From: Herbaspirillum sp. SJZ107
GTDB lineage: Bacteria > Pseudomonadota > Gammaproteobacteria > Burkholderiales > Burkholderiaceae_D
Length of the DNA: 64,000 nucleotides
Assembly (NCBI RefSeq): GCF_006715485.1
Contig: NZ_VFNH01000002.1
Coordinates: 248,001 to 312,000 of the forward strand
Direction of reading: 5' to 3'
A program made the position numbers and the translations under genes. Positions 29,213-37,642 of this stretch are shown piece by piece; position 1 is the stretch's first letter, and each line of letters opens with the position of its first letter. The notes under the pieces are model-generated. The model did not search any database and was not told the origin of the DNA. It saw only the letters and a program-made list of their open reading frames with translations.

Positions 29213-30139
29213 ATGACACCCAATACCACTTCCTTCATCGAATCGACTTTCGAAGACGAGGTCGACTTTGGTCGCCGCTTCGGCGGCATTGCCCGTCTGT
29301 ATGGCGAGCGTGCACTGGAACGCTTCCGTGCGGCGCACGTTTGCGTGGTCGGCGTCGGCGGCGTCGGCTCCTGGATCGTCGAGGCGCTGGCACGCAGCGC
29401 GGTCGGCCGCCTGACGCTGATCGACCTCGACAACGTGGCCGAATCGAACATCAACCGCCAGATCCAGGCGCTGTCGACGACGATCGGCATGCCCAAGATC
29501 GAGGCCCTGAAGCAGCGCATCGCCCTGATCAATCCGTATTGCGAAGTCGAGCTGGTCGAGGACTTCATCGATCCGGACAACATTCCGCAGATGATCGGCA
29601 GTACGCGCGTCGATACGGCGCGTTTCGACTACGTCGTGGATGCGATCGACAGCGTCAAGGCCAAGGCCGCGCTGATCGCGTATTGCAGCGAACACGCGAT
29701 TCCGCTGGTCGTGATCGGCGGCGCCGGCGGCCAGATCGATCCGACCAAGATCGAGGTGCGCGACCTGGCCCGTACCGAGCAGGAACCGCTGCTGAAAAAA
29801 GTGCGCAAGGTTTTGCGTTCGCGCTACGGTTTCGCCAAGGGTGAAAAGAACAAGTATCACATCGACGCCGTGTTCTCGATGGAACCGCTGCGCTATCCGG
29901 AAGCGGGCGATGCCTGCGCGATCGATCCGAACAGCATCACCGGCCTGAACTGCGCGGGCTTCGGTTCGAGCATGGTCGTGACCGCGACCTTCGGCATGGT
30001 GGCGGCCGGTCACATGCTGCGCAAGATGGCGGAGGAGGCGAACGCGGCCGTGGTCAAGCCTGTGGCCGCGCCGGCGTCGGTCGAGGCGATCGTCGAGACA
30101 GGCGATGCTGTGCAACTGGAAGAGGCCTTGTTATCATAG
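29213..30139 (+). CDS. tcdA: tRNA threonylcarbamoyladenosine dehydratase
   Basis: A 308-residue E1-like (ThiF/MoeB-fold) enzyme that uses ATP to dehydrate t6A37 in tRNA to its cyclic form. Marks: RRFGGIARLYGERALERF, nucleotide-binding VVGVGGVGSWIVEALARS, DLDNVAESNINRQ, and DYVVDAIDSVKAK. Length and start (ATG at 29213, after an unsupported TTG at 29189) fit CsdL/TcdA proteins. The Sua5-type enzyme that starts the same tRNA modification is encoded about 10 kb away. It is divergent from the hemerythrin-PdxH gene. Confidence 0.94.
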   Translation: MTPNTTSFIESTFEDEVDFGRRFGGIARLYGERALERFRAAHVCVVGVGGVGSWIVEALARSAVGRLTLIDLDNVAESNINRQIQALSTTIGMPKIEALKQRIALINPYCEVELVEDFIDPDNIPQMIGSTRVDTARFDYVVDAIDSVKAKAALIAYCSEHAIPLVVIGGAGGQIDPTKIEVRDLARTEQEPLLKKVRKVLRSRYGFAKGEKNKYHIDAVFSMEPLRYPEAGDACAIDPNSITGLNCAGFGSSMVVTATFGMVAAGHMLRKMAEEANAAVVKPVAAPASVEAIVETGDAVQLEEALLS

Positions 30140-30172
30140 GATCAGTTTTTACTGATTCTTGAAAGAGGCACC

Positions 30173-30670
30173 ATGATTCGTCGTATCGCTTTCCTGAGTC
30201 TGTTCCTGGCGGCCGCGGCCGCCAGTGCCCAGGACTCGACCCCATCCGCCGCCGGCCAGGCGGCTGCCGCCACCCCGGGCAGCACCCAGCAGACCACCGA
30301 CACGCCGGCCGAGCAGGGCCCGCAAATCCAGAGCATCGACGTCAAGGTCGGTACCGGCAAGGAACTCGTGGTCGGCAACACCGCGGTGGTCAACTACACC
30401 GGCTGGTTCTACCGTCCGCTGGCCGCCAAGCAGCGCGGCCGCAAGTTCGACTCCTCGCTCAATCCGGGCCGCACCCCGCTGGAATTCCAGGTCGGCGCGC
30501 GCCAGGTCATCAAGGGCTGGGACCAGGGCGTGGTCGGCATGAAGGTCGGCGGCAAGCGCACCCTGATCATCCCGAGCGACCTGGCCTACGGCAAGCGCGG
30601 CGCGCCGGGCGGCTCGATTCCGCCGGATACCGACCTGATCTTCGACGTGGAACTGCTCGACGTCAAATAA
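30173..30670 (+). CDS. Periplasmic FKBP-type peptidyl-prolyl isomerase
   Basis: A 165-residue protein with a signal peptide (about 1-19, AAASAQ) and a short Ala/Pro/Thr-rich spacer, then one FKBP domain (about 50-165): [69 protein letters not shown]. It catalyses cis-trans isomerisation of prolyl bonds, presumably during periplasmic folding. It is 30 bp from the cysK start, so the two may be co-transcribed. Confidence 0.94.
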   Translation: MIRRIAFLSLFLAAAAASAQDSTPSAAGQAAAATPGSTQQTTDTPAEQGPQIQSIDVKVGTGKELVVGNTAVVNYTGWFYRPLAAKQRGRKFDSSLNPGRTPLEFQVGARQVIKGWDQGVVGMKVGGKRTLIIPSDLAYGKRGAPGGSIPPDTDLIFDVELLDVK

Positions 30671-30700
30671 GTCCAATCATTACTGGTGGGGAGTACGGCT

Positions 30701-31645
30701 ATGCGCATTGCAAACGACGTCACTGAATTGATCGGCAATACCCCGCTGGTAAGGATCCGGCGCCTCGGCCGGGGGGGCGGTGCTGACGCAGTTGCCGATA
30801 TATTGGCCAAGCTCGAGTTCTACAATCCGGCCCACAGCGTGAAGGACCGGATCGGCTGGGCCATGATCGAGGCGGCCGAGCAGGCCGGCAAGATCGGCCC
30901 GGACACCATCATCGTCGAACCGACCAGCGGCAATACCGGCATCGCGCTGGCCATGGTGTGCGCAGCGCGCGGCTACCGCTGCCGCCTCGTCATGCCGGAA
31001 ACCATGAGCAACGAGCGGCGCATGCTGCTGCGTGCCTACGGTGCCGAACTGGTGCTGACGCCCGGTCCCGAAGGCATGCTGGGCGCGATCCGCCGCGCCG
31101 AGGAAATCGTGGCCGCCGACCCCAACTGCTTCATGCCGCAGCAGTTCAACAATCCCGCCAACCCCGAGGTGCACCGCCGCACCACCGCCGAGGAAATCTG
31201 GCGCGACACCGACGGCAAGGTCGACATCCTGGTGGCCGGCGTCGGCACCGGCGGCACCATCACCGGCGTGGCCGAAGTGATCAAGGCGCGCAAGCCCGGC
31301 TTCCGCGTCGTTGCGGTCGAGCCGGAAGCGTCGCCGATGCTGTCCAAGGGCACCAAGGGGCCGCACCCGATCCAGGGCATTGGCGCCGGTTTCGTGCCGC
31401 AGGTCCTGAATACCCACGCCTACGACGAAGTCATTACGGTGAGCAACGACGCCGCCTTCGAGACCGCCCGCGCGGCGGCACGCGAGGAGGGGCTGCTGGT
31501 CGGCATCTCGTCCGGCGCAGCGCTGTGGGCGGCCGTCGAGGTGGCCAAACGGCCGGAAAACGCGGGCAAGGTGATCGTGACGATCATTCCGTCGTTCGGG
31601 GAGCGCTACCTGAGTACTGCGCTGTTTGCCAACCTGGCAGGCTGA
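30701..31645 (+). CDS. cysK: Cysteine synthase (O-acetylserine sulfhydrylase)
   Basis: A 314-residue PLP enzyme that makes cysteine from O-acetylserine and sulfide. The PLP lysine is in NPAHSVKDR, the substrate loop is [13 protein letters not shown], and GTGGTITGV binds the cofactor phosphate. NPAxSVKDRIG, the insert pattern and the length favour the CysK (A) isozyme over CysM. The ATG at 30701 has GGGGAG upstream; a GTG at 30686 would use that same ribosome site as coding sequence and is rejected. Confidence 0.94.
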   Translation: MRIANDVTELIGNTPLVRIRRLGRGGGADAVADILAKLEFYNPAHSVKDRIGWAMIEAAEQAGKIGPDTIIVEPTSGNTGIALAMVCAARGYRCRLVMPETMSNERRMLLRAYGAELVLTPGPEGMLGAIRRAEEIVAADPNCFMPQQFNNPANPEVHRRTTAEEIWRDTDGKVDILVAGVGTGGTITGVAEVIKARKPGFRVVAVEPEASPMLSKGTKGPHPIQGIGAGFVPQVLNTHAYDEVITVSNDAAFETARAAAREEGLLVGISSGAALWAAVEVAKRPENAGKVIVTIIPSFGERYLSTALFANLAG

Positions 31646-31665
31646 TTGAAGCGGTTTGTAATCGC

Positions 31666-31695
31666 GTAGGGTGGACGGGAAACCCGTCCACTTAC
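31666..31695. repeat. GTAGGGTGG-type palindrome, copy 1
   Basis: GTGGACGGG (31671-31679) pairs with CCCGTCCAC (31683-31691) around AAA, preceded by GTAGG. It lies between the convergent cysK and CDF exporter genes. Related elements occur at 33116-33145 and 42258-42300. Confidence 0.6.
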
Positions 31696-31721
31696 TGGTA
31701 ACGCGGCATTTACCTTACTAA

Positions 31722-32723
31722 TTAGTGTGCGTGAGCATGATCGTGATCGTGGTCATGATCATGATCGTGCTCGCCATGCGTCTCGCGCAGCGCACATCCT
31801 GCATGCCTGGTCGTCCCCTGCTCGACCTGCAGCGTGCAGTGATGAATCGAAAAGTCCTCGCGCAGCTGCGCGACGATGCCGTCGATCGTCGCATCGCCCG
31901 GATAACCGCCCGGCATCACCAGGTGCGCCGTTAGCGCCGTCTCGGTGGTGCTCATCGCCCAGATGTGGACGTCGTGCACCCCGGTCACGCCCGCTTGCGC
32001 TGCCAGGAAGGCATTGACCTTGCCGGCATCGACGTTGGCCGGCACGCCCGCCAGCGCCATCTGCACCGATTCCTTCATCAGCGACCAGGTGCCGGCCACG
32101 ATGATGACCACGATCACCAGGCTGACCGCCGGGTCGAGCCAGGCCCAGCCTGTGTACATCACCACCAGGCCCGCCACCACCACGCCCAGCGACAGCGCGG
32201 CATCGGCCGCCATGTGCAGGTAGGCGCCGCGCACGTTGATGTCGTCCTTGCTGCCGGACATGAACAGCCAGGCCGAAAAGCCGTTGATCAGGACGCCGAT
32301 GCCGGCCACGATCGACACCGTGGTGCCGGCCACCGGCTCGGGGTGGGCGAAGCGCAGCACGGCTTCCCAAGCGATCGCGCCGCAGGCCACCATCAGCAGC
32401 AGGGCGTTGAGCAGGGCCGCCAGGATCGAGCTGCCGCGCAGGCCGTAGGTGAAGCGGCGCGTCGGCGCGCTCCTGGTCAGCAGCGCGGCGCCCCAGGCCA
32501 GGATCAGCCCGAGCACGTCGGACAGGTTGTGGCCGGCGTCGGCCATCAGCGCGGTCGAGTTGGCGATGAAGCCGTAGACGAACTCGATCGCGACGAAGGC
32601 GGCGTTCAGGCCGATCGCCAGCACGAAGGCGCGGCCGGCATCGGCCGGGGGCGTGTGGCTGTGATGATGGCCGAAGCCATGGCCATGATCGTGGTCATGG
32701 CTGTGATCGTGGTGTTGGCTCAT
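31722..32723 (-). CDS. Cation diffusion facilitator (zinc/cobalt/cadmium exporter)
   Basis: A 333-residue inner-membrane exporter of the CDF/ZitB-CzcD family with six membrane helices. Zinc-site motifs are DAGHNLSD in the second helix and HMAADAALS in the fifth, each giving a His and an Asp. A cytoplasmic ferredoxin-like domain (about 215-300) has HDVHIWAM. Both termini are strongly His/Asp-rich (HDHSHDHDHGHG at the start, repeated HD at the end), typical metal-sampling tails. The ATG at 32723 overlaps the stop of the upstream ArsR gene by 4 bp, so regulator and exporter form one operon. Confidence 0.94.
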   Translation of the reverse strand: MSQHHDHSHDHDHGHGFGHHHSHTPPADAGRAFVLAIGLNAAFVAIEFVYGFIANSTALMADAGHNLSDVLGLILAWGAALLTRSAPTRRFTYGLRGSSILAALLNALLLMVACGAIAWEAVLRFAHPEPVAGTTVSIVAGIGVLINGFSAWLFMSGSKDDINVRGAYLHMAADAALSLGVVVAGLVVMYTGWAWLDPAVSLVIVVIIVAGTWSLMKESVQMALAGVPANVDAGKVNAFLAAQAGVTGVHDVHIWAMSTTETALTAHLVMPGGYPGDATIDGIVAQLREDFSIHHCTLQVEQGTTRHAGCALRETHGEHDHDHDHDHDHAHAH

Positions 32724-33034
32724 GCGTCGGGTCCTGTAGGTTCTGCGATGTGTTCGAACATGTTGGCGAGCAAGCCGCTGATGTGGGCATCGGCGGCCGC
32801 ATAAAAGACCTGCTTGCCCTGGCGCTCGGCCTTGACGATGCGGGCGGCGCGCAGCAGTCGCAGGTGGTGGCTGACCAGTGAGCTGGACAGGTTCAGGGTG
32901 GCGGCGATGTCGCCCACGGCGGTCGGCTGCGCCAGGCAGGCGAGCACGATGCGCAGGCGGGTCGGGTCGCCCAGCAGGTGAAACAGATCGGCGAGCTCGT
33001 CGACCGCGTTGTCGGTGTCGTGTGGAATGCTCAT
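32720..33034 (-). CDS. ArsR/SmtB family zinc-type repressor, CzrA-like
   Basis: A 104-residue winged-helix regulator. The recognition helix lies in SSSLVSHHLRLLRAARIV and the wing in GKQVFYAA. Near the C-terminus DAHISGLLANMFEHIAE fits the alpha-5 metal site D-x-H-x10-H-x-x-E/H that binds zinc or cobalt in CzrA and SmtB. The alpha-3 Cys pair of arsenic or cadmium sensors is absent. By family knowledge, metal binding should release it from DNA and induce the exporter. The ATG directly abuts a 34-bp palindrome that is probably its operator, and no Shine-Dalgarno sequence is evident. Confidence 0.92.
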   Translation of the reverse strand: MSIPHDTDNAVDELADLFHLLGDPTRLRIVLACLAQPTAVGDIAATLNLSSSLVSHHLRLLRAARIVKAERQGKQVFYAAADAHISGLLANMFEHIAEPTGPDA

Positions 33035-33068
33035 GCTTAACGTTTGAAGAGGTGTTCACATGTTAAGC
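33035..33068 (-). promoter_or_regulatory. Candidate ArsR/SmtB operator
   Basis: An imperfect 14-6-14 inverted repeat: left arm GCTTAACATGTGAA and right arm TTCAAACGTTAAGC on the minus strand, 11 of 14 positions complementary. The core TGAA-N6-TTCA matches the known SmtB/CzrA half-site spacing. It begins immediately upstream of the arsR-like start codon, so bound repressor would cover the transcription start. Confidence 0.65.
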
Positions 33069-33115
33069 GCAGACGGGCAGGCAGAGCAAGCTTTACATGT
33101 TGGTGTGTCGGGTAC

Positions 33116-33145
33116 GGGTAGGTGGGCGGCGGAGCCGCCCACCCT
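33116..33145. repeat. GTAGGGTGG-type palindrome, copy 2
   Basis: GGTGGGCGGC (33121-33130) pairs with GCCGCCCACC (33134-33143) around GGA, flanked by GTA and CTAC. It overlaps the end of the M16 protease gene, whose stop is at 33144-33146. Same type as 31666-31695. Confidence 0.6.
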
Positions 33146-35975
33146 ACGGTAATTGCCCATCGGCGTCGCGCAGTTCCGGCTGCCCGAGGCCCAGCGGCTG
33201 CAGCTGCGGCAGGATCTTCGCGCGGTCACCCACGGCGATCACCTTCATCCGCTCCGGTGGCAGGTATTTGTCGGCCACCGCCTGCACCTGCGCCGCCGTC
33301 ACCCGGCGCAACTGGTCCGGCAGGCTGCGCCAGTAGTCGAGCGGCAGGTCGAACACATAGGTTTCGGCCAGGCTGGCGCCGATGCCGCTGTTGGTTTCGA
33401 ACTGGCCCGGCAGCGAATACACCTGCGAGTCGCGTGCGCCGGCCAGTTCGGCGGCCGGCAGCGGCTGCTCGCGCACGCCGCGCACTTCCTTGAAGATTTC
33501 CGCCACCGAGGCGCCGGTGACGTCGGTGCGCACGCTGCCGGCGATCGTGAACGGGCCCGGCGTACGGCTGTAGCGCAATCCCGAGAACACGCCGTAGCTG
33601 TAGCCCTTGTCTTCGCGCAGGTTGAGGTTGATGCGGCTCGAGAACAGGCCGCCCAGCGCCGCGTTCATGACCTGCAAGGCCGGATAGTCCGGCGTCTTGC
33701 GGCTGGTGGCAAGCAGGGTGACGCGCAGCGCGGTCTGCGGCGCACCCGGCTTGTCGACGACGACCAGGCGCGCCTTGCTGCCGCCAGGCTGGCCGGTATC
33801 GGGCGCGGTGGCGGCGGCGCGCGGCCAGGCACCGAAGCGGGCGGTCGCCAGGGCCTGCAACTCGTCGCGCGTGACCGCCCCCGAGACGATCAGCGCCGCG
33901 TTGGAGGGTACGTAATGGCGGCGCCAGAAGCCGGCCAGCTCGTCGCGGGTGGTGGCGCGGATTGCCGGTTCGGTGCCGAGCTGGCCGTAGCCGTAGGGAT
34001 GGCGCGGGCCGTACAGCGCGCCCGCTGCCGCCACTGCCGCCACCCGCGCCGGGTCGTCGCGCTGGCGTGTCAGTTCGCCCAGGCGCGCAGCGCGCTGGCG
34101 TTCCACTTCGGCGGTCGGAAAGGCCGGATGCTGGACCACGTCGGCCATCACGTCGAGGGCCGCGCCAAACGTCGAGCGCAGCGACAGCAGCGACACCGTC
34201 GATGCATCCGCCGTGCTGTCGCTGCCGAGGAAGGCGCCCAGCTGCGCGATCTCGTCGGCGATACGCGGCGCGCTGCGGGTCGCGGTACCTTCCTGCAGCA
34301 GCTGGGCGGTAAAGCCGGCCAGGCCCGGGTGGCCGTCCGGATTGGCGTCCGAGCCGCTCTTGACCACCAGCTCGGCCGCCACCAGCGGCAGCGCCGGGTT
34401 GTAGTGGTGGATGACGGTCAAGCCGTTGGGCAGCTTGAACGCTTCGCCGCCCGGCAGCGTGAAGGCGGGCGCCGGGCCGGCCTTTGGCGGCGAGCGGCGC
34501 CAGGCTTCGTCCCTGTTGATGCCGGCGACGGCTTTCGCCCTGGCCGCCTTCGCTGCCGGCTTGGTTGATGGCTTGGGCGTCGGAACGTCGGGCCCGAAGT
34601 CCGGCGTACCCGGCACGCCCGTCACCACCACGCGCGCATTCGGCTGCAGCCAGGCCTGGGCCACGCGCCGCACGTCGGCCGCGCTGACGCGGCGCAGGCG
34701 CTCCAGGTCGCGCGTCAGGTAGCCGGGATCGCCGGTGTACTGGTTGTACTGGTTCAGCTGGTTGGCGAGGCCGGCGCCGCCCAGTTTTTCGATCGAGGTC
34801 AGCATCGCCGTCTCGATGGTGTTGCGGGCGCGTTCGACTTCGGCGTCGGACGGGCCGACGTCGCGCAGCGCCTTCAGTTCGGCATCGATCGCGCCTTCCA
34901 GCTGGGCGCCGTCGATGCCGGGACGCGCGGTGGCGTCGATCATGAAGGTGGAAGTGAGCGCATACGAATTCTGCGAAGCCGCCACGTCCTGCGCGATCTG
35001 GCGTTCGTAGACAAGGCTTTTATACAGGCGTCCGGCCTTGCCGCCGGCCAGGATCTGGCCGGCGACCGCCAGCTCGGCGTCGCCCGGCTGGTAGACCGGC
35101 GGCGTCAGCCAGGCCATGTACACGCGCGGCAGTTCGATGCGGTCGGCCACCGTGATGCGGCGTTCGCGCGTGATCGGCGGCGTGGCTACCTTGGGTATGG
35201 CCACCGGCGCACTGCGCCTGAAACTGCCGAAGTACTTCGCCACCAGCGCATGTGCCCTGGCCTTGTCGATGTCGCCGGCAATCACGATGCTGGCGTTGTT
35301 GGGGCCGTAGTAGCGCTTGAAGAAATCGCGCACGTCCTTCAGTTTCGCGTTCTGGATGTCAGCGTGCGAACCGATCACCGAGGCGTAGTACGGGTGGGTC
35401 TGCGGGAACAGCGCATGGTTCATCGCTTCCTCGACGATGCCGTAGGGCCGGTTCTCGACGCTCTGGCGGCGCTCGTTGCGCACCACGTCCTGCTGGTTCG
35501 TCAGCGCCGTCTGGTCCAGCACGTCGAGCAGGTAGCCCATGCGGTCGGCATGCACCCACAGCGCCAGCTCGAGCTGGTTCGAGGGCACGGTGTCGAAGTA
35601 ATTGGTGCGGTCGTAGTCGGTGCTGCCGTTGCTGTCGGTGGCGCCGGCGCCTTCCAGCAGGCGGTCGGCCTCGCCGCGCGGGATGTGGCGGGTGGCGGCG
35701 AACATCATGTGCTCGAACAGGTGGGCGAAGCCGGTCAGGCCGGGCGCCTCGTTGGCCGGACCGACGTGGTACCAGATGTTGACGGCGACGATGGGCAGGC
35801 GGTGGTCTTCGACCAGGATCACTTCGAGGCCGTTGGGCAGCACGGTCTTGTCGAAGGCGATGCGCGGCAGGGTGGCGTCGGCAGCCGCGGGCGATCCCTG
35901 GGGCGCCTGCGCTGCCGCCGGCAGGCCGGCCAGCGCCAGCAGGAGTGGGAACAGGCAGGGCAGGCGCGGTTTCAT
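33144..35975 (-). CDS. M16 family zinc metallopeptidase, tandem-domain, secreted
   Basis: A 943-residue periplasmic protein with a signal peptide (about 1-23, AAAQA). It contains two M16 units in one chain. The N-terminal unit has the inverted zinc motif HLFEH (His85, Glu88, His89) and a downstream Glu in RNERRQSVENRPY. The C-terminal unit keeps the fold (GHPGLAGFTAQLLQEGT) but lacks the zinc ligands, as in the non-catalytic half of pitrilysin-like proteases. Family members degrade peptides inside a closed chamber. The ATG at 35975 has GGAG 5 nt upstream. The C-terminal end runs into a palindromic repeat. Confidence 0.93.
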   Translation of the reverse strand: MKPRLPCLFPLLLALAGLPAAAQAPQGSPAAADATLPRIAFDKTVLPNGLEVILVEDHRLPIVAVNIWYHVGPANEAPGLTGFAHLFEHMMFAATRHIPRGEADRLLEGAGATDSNGSTDYDRTNYFDTVPSNQLELALWVHADRMGYLLDVLDQTALTNQQDVVRNERRQSVENRPYGIVEEAMNHALFPQTHPYYASVIGSHADIQNAKLKDVRDFFKRYYGPNNASIVIAGDIDKARAHALVAKYFGSFRRSAPVAIPKVATPPITRERRITVADRIELPRVYMAWLTPPVYQPGDAELAVAGQILAGGKAGRLYKSLVYERQIAQDVAASQNSYALTSTFMIDATARPGIDGAQLEGAIDAELKALRDVGPSDAEVERARNTIETAMLTSIEKLGGAGLANQLNQYNQYTGDPGYLTRDLERLRRVSAADVRRVAQAWLQPNARVVVTGVPGTPDFGPDVPTPKPSTKPAAKAARAKAVAGINRDEAWRRSPPKAGPAPAFTLPGGEAFKLPNGLTVIHHYNPALPLVAAELVVKSGSDANPDGHPGLAGFTAQLLQEGTATRSAPRIADEIAQLGAFLGSDSTADASTVSLLSLRSTFGAALDVMADVVQHPAFPTAEVERQRAARLGELTRQRDDPARVAAVAAAGALYGPRHPYGYGQLGTEPAIRATTRDELAGFWRRHYVPSNAALIVSGAVTRDELQALATARFGAWPRAAATAPDTGQPGGSKARLVVVDKPGAPQTALRVTLLATSRKTPDYPALQVMNAALGGLFSSRINLNLREDKGYSYGVFSGLRYSRTPGPFTIAGSVRTDVTGASVAEIFKEVRGVREQPLPAAELAGARDSQVYSLPGQFETNSGIGASLAETYVFDLPLDYWRSLPDQLRRVTAAQVQAVADKYLPPERMKVIAVGDRAKILPQLQPLGLGQPELRDADGQLP

Positions 35976-36008
35976 GGCGGCTCCGGTCGGTGGCAACTCA
36001 GTAGCAAC

Positions 36009-36941
36009 TCAGTGACACGATTCGCTGCCGCGGTCCGGCGGCGGCACCCCCAGCGTGGTGACGCGGGCCGATTCGACGAACTCCCAGTCGTAGCCGTCGG
36101 CGCGCAGGCGCAGGCGCAGCACGCCGGTGCGGCTGGCGTCGCGCACCTCGCTGTTCTTGACGGTCAGCAGGAACGGCGTCGGGTAGGCGCCGCCGGTGCC
36201 GACCACGAACTGGCGCATGCCGCGCGCATCCTTGTGGCCGCGCGCGTCCTGCGGCGCGAAGCGTTCGTAGTCGTGGTCGTGGCCGGACAGCACCAGTTCG
36301 GCGCCGGCCTGCTGCAGCAGCTCCCAGGCGTCGCGCATGACCGCGACGTTGCCATGGCCGCCGGAGCTGTACAGCGGATGGTGCCAGAAGGCCAGCGTGC
36401 AGCGCGCCGGGTGCGCGGCCAGGTCGGCGCGCAGCCAGGCCAGCTGGGCCGCGTGCTCGGGCGCCTGCTTGACCGGGTCGAGGTTGCTGTCGAGCGAGAT
36501 CAGGTGCCAGCCGCCGAGGTCGAGGCTGTAGTAGCCGCGTCCGGCGCGCGCGCCGAAATAGGCGAAGTAGGGCGCCGCCTTGGGCGTGTAGTACTCGTGG
36601 TTGCCGGGCGCCGGCCAGGTGCGGTCCTTGAAGCGGCCCCAGGTCGGCGCGTAGCAGTCGCGGAACTCCTTGGCGGCGCCGACCGGGTAGGTATGGTCGC
36701 CCAGCGTCAGCACCACCGATTGCGGATCGGCGGCCAGCCCCGCGGCGACGGTGGCCGCGGTATCGGCCGCGGCCGAGTACTTCGGGTCGGGGTAGGCGCA
36801 GCGGGCGATGTCGCCCACCGCATAGATTGTAAGGGGAGGAAAAACCGCATTGGCGTTGTCCGCCGCTGCGTAGGCGCCAGATGGCGCCAATGCAGCGGCA
36901 GACAACGCCAATGCCGCAGCCGCAGCCGATAAAACCGGCAT
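36009..36941 (-). CDS. Secreted metallophosphoesterase, purple acid phosphatase-like
   Basis: A 310-residue exported phosphoesterase. The signal peptide (about 1-25) ends in GAYAAAD. Dinuclear-metal ligands appear in order: GDIARC, GDHTYP, GNHEYY, WHHPLYSS and SGHDHDYER. The GDxxY and GHxHxYER-like pattern resembles purple acid phosphatases rather than the general calcineurin-like set. It probably hydrolyses phosphate monoesters or diesters in the periplasm. It starts 3 bp after the pncC stop and 33 bp separate it from the M16 gene, so pncC, this gene and the M16 protease may be one transcript. Confidence 0.88.
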   Translation of the reverse strand: MPVLSAAAAALALSAAALAPSGAYAAADNANAVFPPLTIYAVGDIARCAYPDPKYSAAADTAATVAAGLAADPQSVVLTLGDHTYPVGAAKEFRDCYAPTWGRFKDRTWPAPGNHEYYTPKAAPYFAYFGARAGRGYYSLDLGGWHLISLDSNLDPVKQAPEHAAQLAWLRADLAAHPARCTLAFWHHPLYSSGGHGNVAVMRDAWELLQQAGAELVLSGHDHDYERFAPQDARGHKDARGMRQFVVGTGGAYPTPFLLTVKNSEVRDASRTGVLRLRLRADGYDWEFVESARVTTLGVPPPDRGSESCH

Positions 36942-36944
36942 CCC

Positions 36945-37427
36945 TTACTCGATGAACTTGAGCAGCCCCGCCAGCGCGTGCGCCACGGTCTGTTCGCGCA
37001 CCGCCTGGCGGTCGCCCTGGAACACCAGGCGTTCGGTATGGGTGGTGTCGCCCTTCGACCAGCCGAAGCAGACCGTGCCGACCGGCTTGCCGGGCACCGC
37101 GCCGGTGGGGCCGGCGATGCCGGTGGTCGAGACGGCGATGTCGGCATTGCTGTTGGCGACCGCGCCCTGGGCCATGGCGCCGGCGACTTCCTCGCTGACC
37201 GAGCCGACCTGCGCGATCAGGGCGCCGGGCACGTCCAGCATCTCGCTCTTGGAGGCGTTCGAATAGGTCACGAAGCCGCGTTCGAACCAGCCGGTCGAGC
37301 CGGGGATCTCGGTGATCGCCTGGGCCACGCCGCCGCCGGTGCAGGACTCGGCGGTTGCCAGCAGGAGGCCCTTGGCTTCGAGGGCGCGGCCGACGCGTGC
37401 GGCCAGGTCAAGAATATCGTTCGTCAC
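36945..37427 (-). CDS. pncC: Nicotinamide-nucleotide amidase (CinA C-terminal family)
   Basis: A 160-residue stand-alone CinA C-terminal domain protein that deamidates nicotinamide mononucleotide to nicotinate mononucleotide in NAD recycling. Marks: LLATAESCTGGGVAQAIT with the catalytic Ser, GSTGWFERGFVTYSN, and STTGIAGPTGAVPGKPVGTV. The GTG at 37427 is preferred because GGAGA lies about 7 nt upstream and the family start fits; an ATG at 37448 would add seven residues. Confidence 0.93.
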   Translation of the reverse strand: MTNDILDLAARVGRALEAKGLLLATAESCTGGGVAQAITEIPGSTGWFERGFVTYSNASKSEMLDVPGALIAQVGSVSEEVAGAMAQGAVANSNADIAVSTTGIAGPTGAVPGKPVGTVCFGWSKGDTTHTERLVFQGDRQAVREQTVAHALAGLLKFIE

Positions 37428-37642
37428 GTCATTTCTCCATCGCTGCATTCGTGGTTCATTCTAGCGCGCCTGGCCGGCGCACGGCGCTAAAATATTAACC
37501 GCAAGCCATGCCTTGCCCGATCCGCATGGCATGCCGTGCGACATTCTCGCGGGCCGGGCTGCTATCCTGCTCGCCGGCCGGCCTCGTCCGCGCTACCATT
37601 GTTCCACATTCACCACTCATTGGTTCCGCATTGACATCCCCC

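Noticed and set aside
31722..32723. Short tandem repeat at the ends of the CDF gene
   Set aside because: The repeats encode the His/Asp-rich metal-binding tails normal for this family, so they are coding rather than a separate repeat element.
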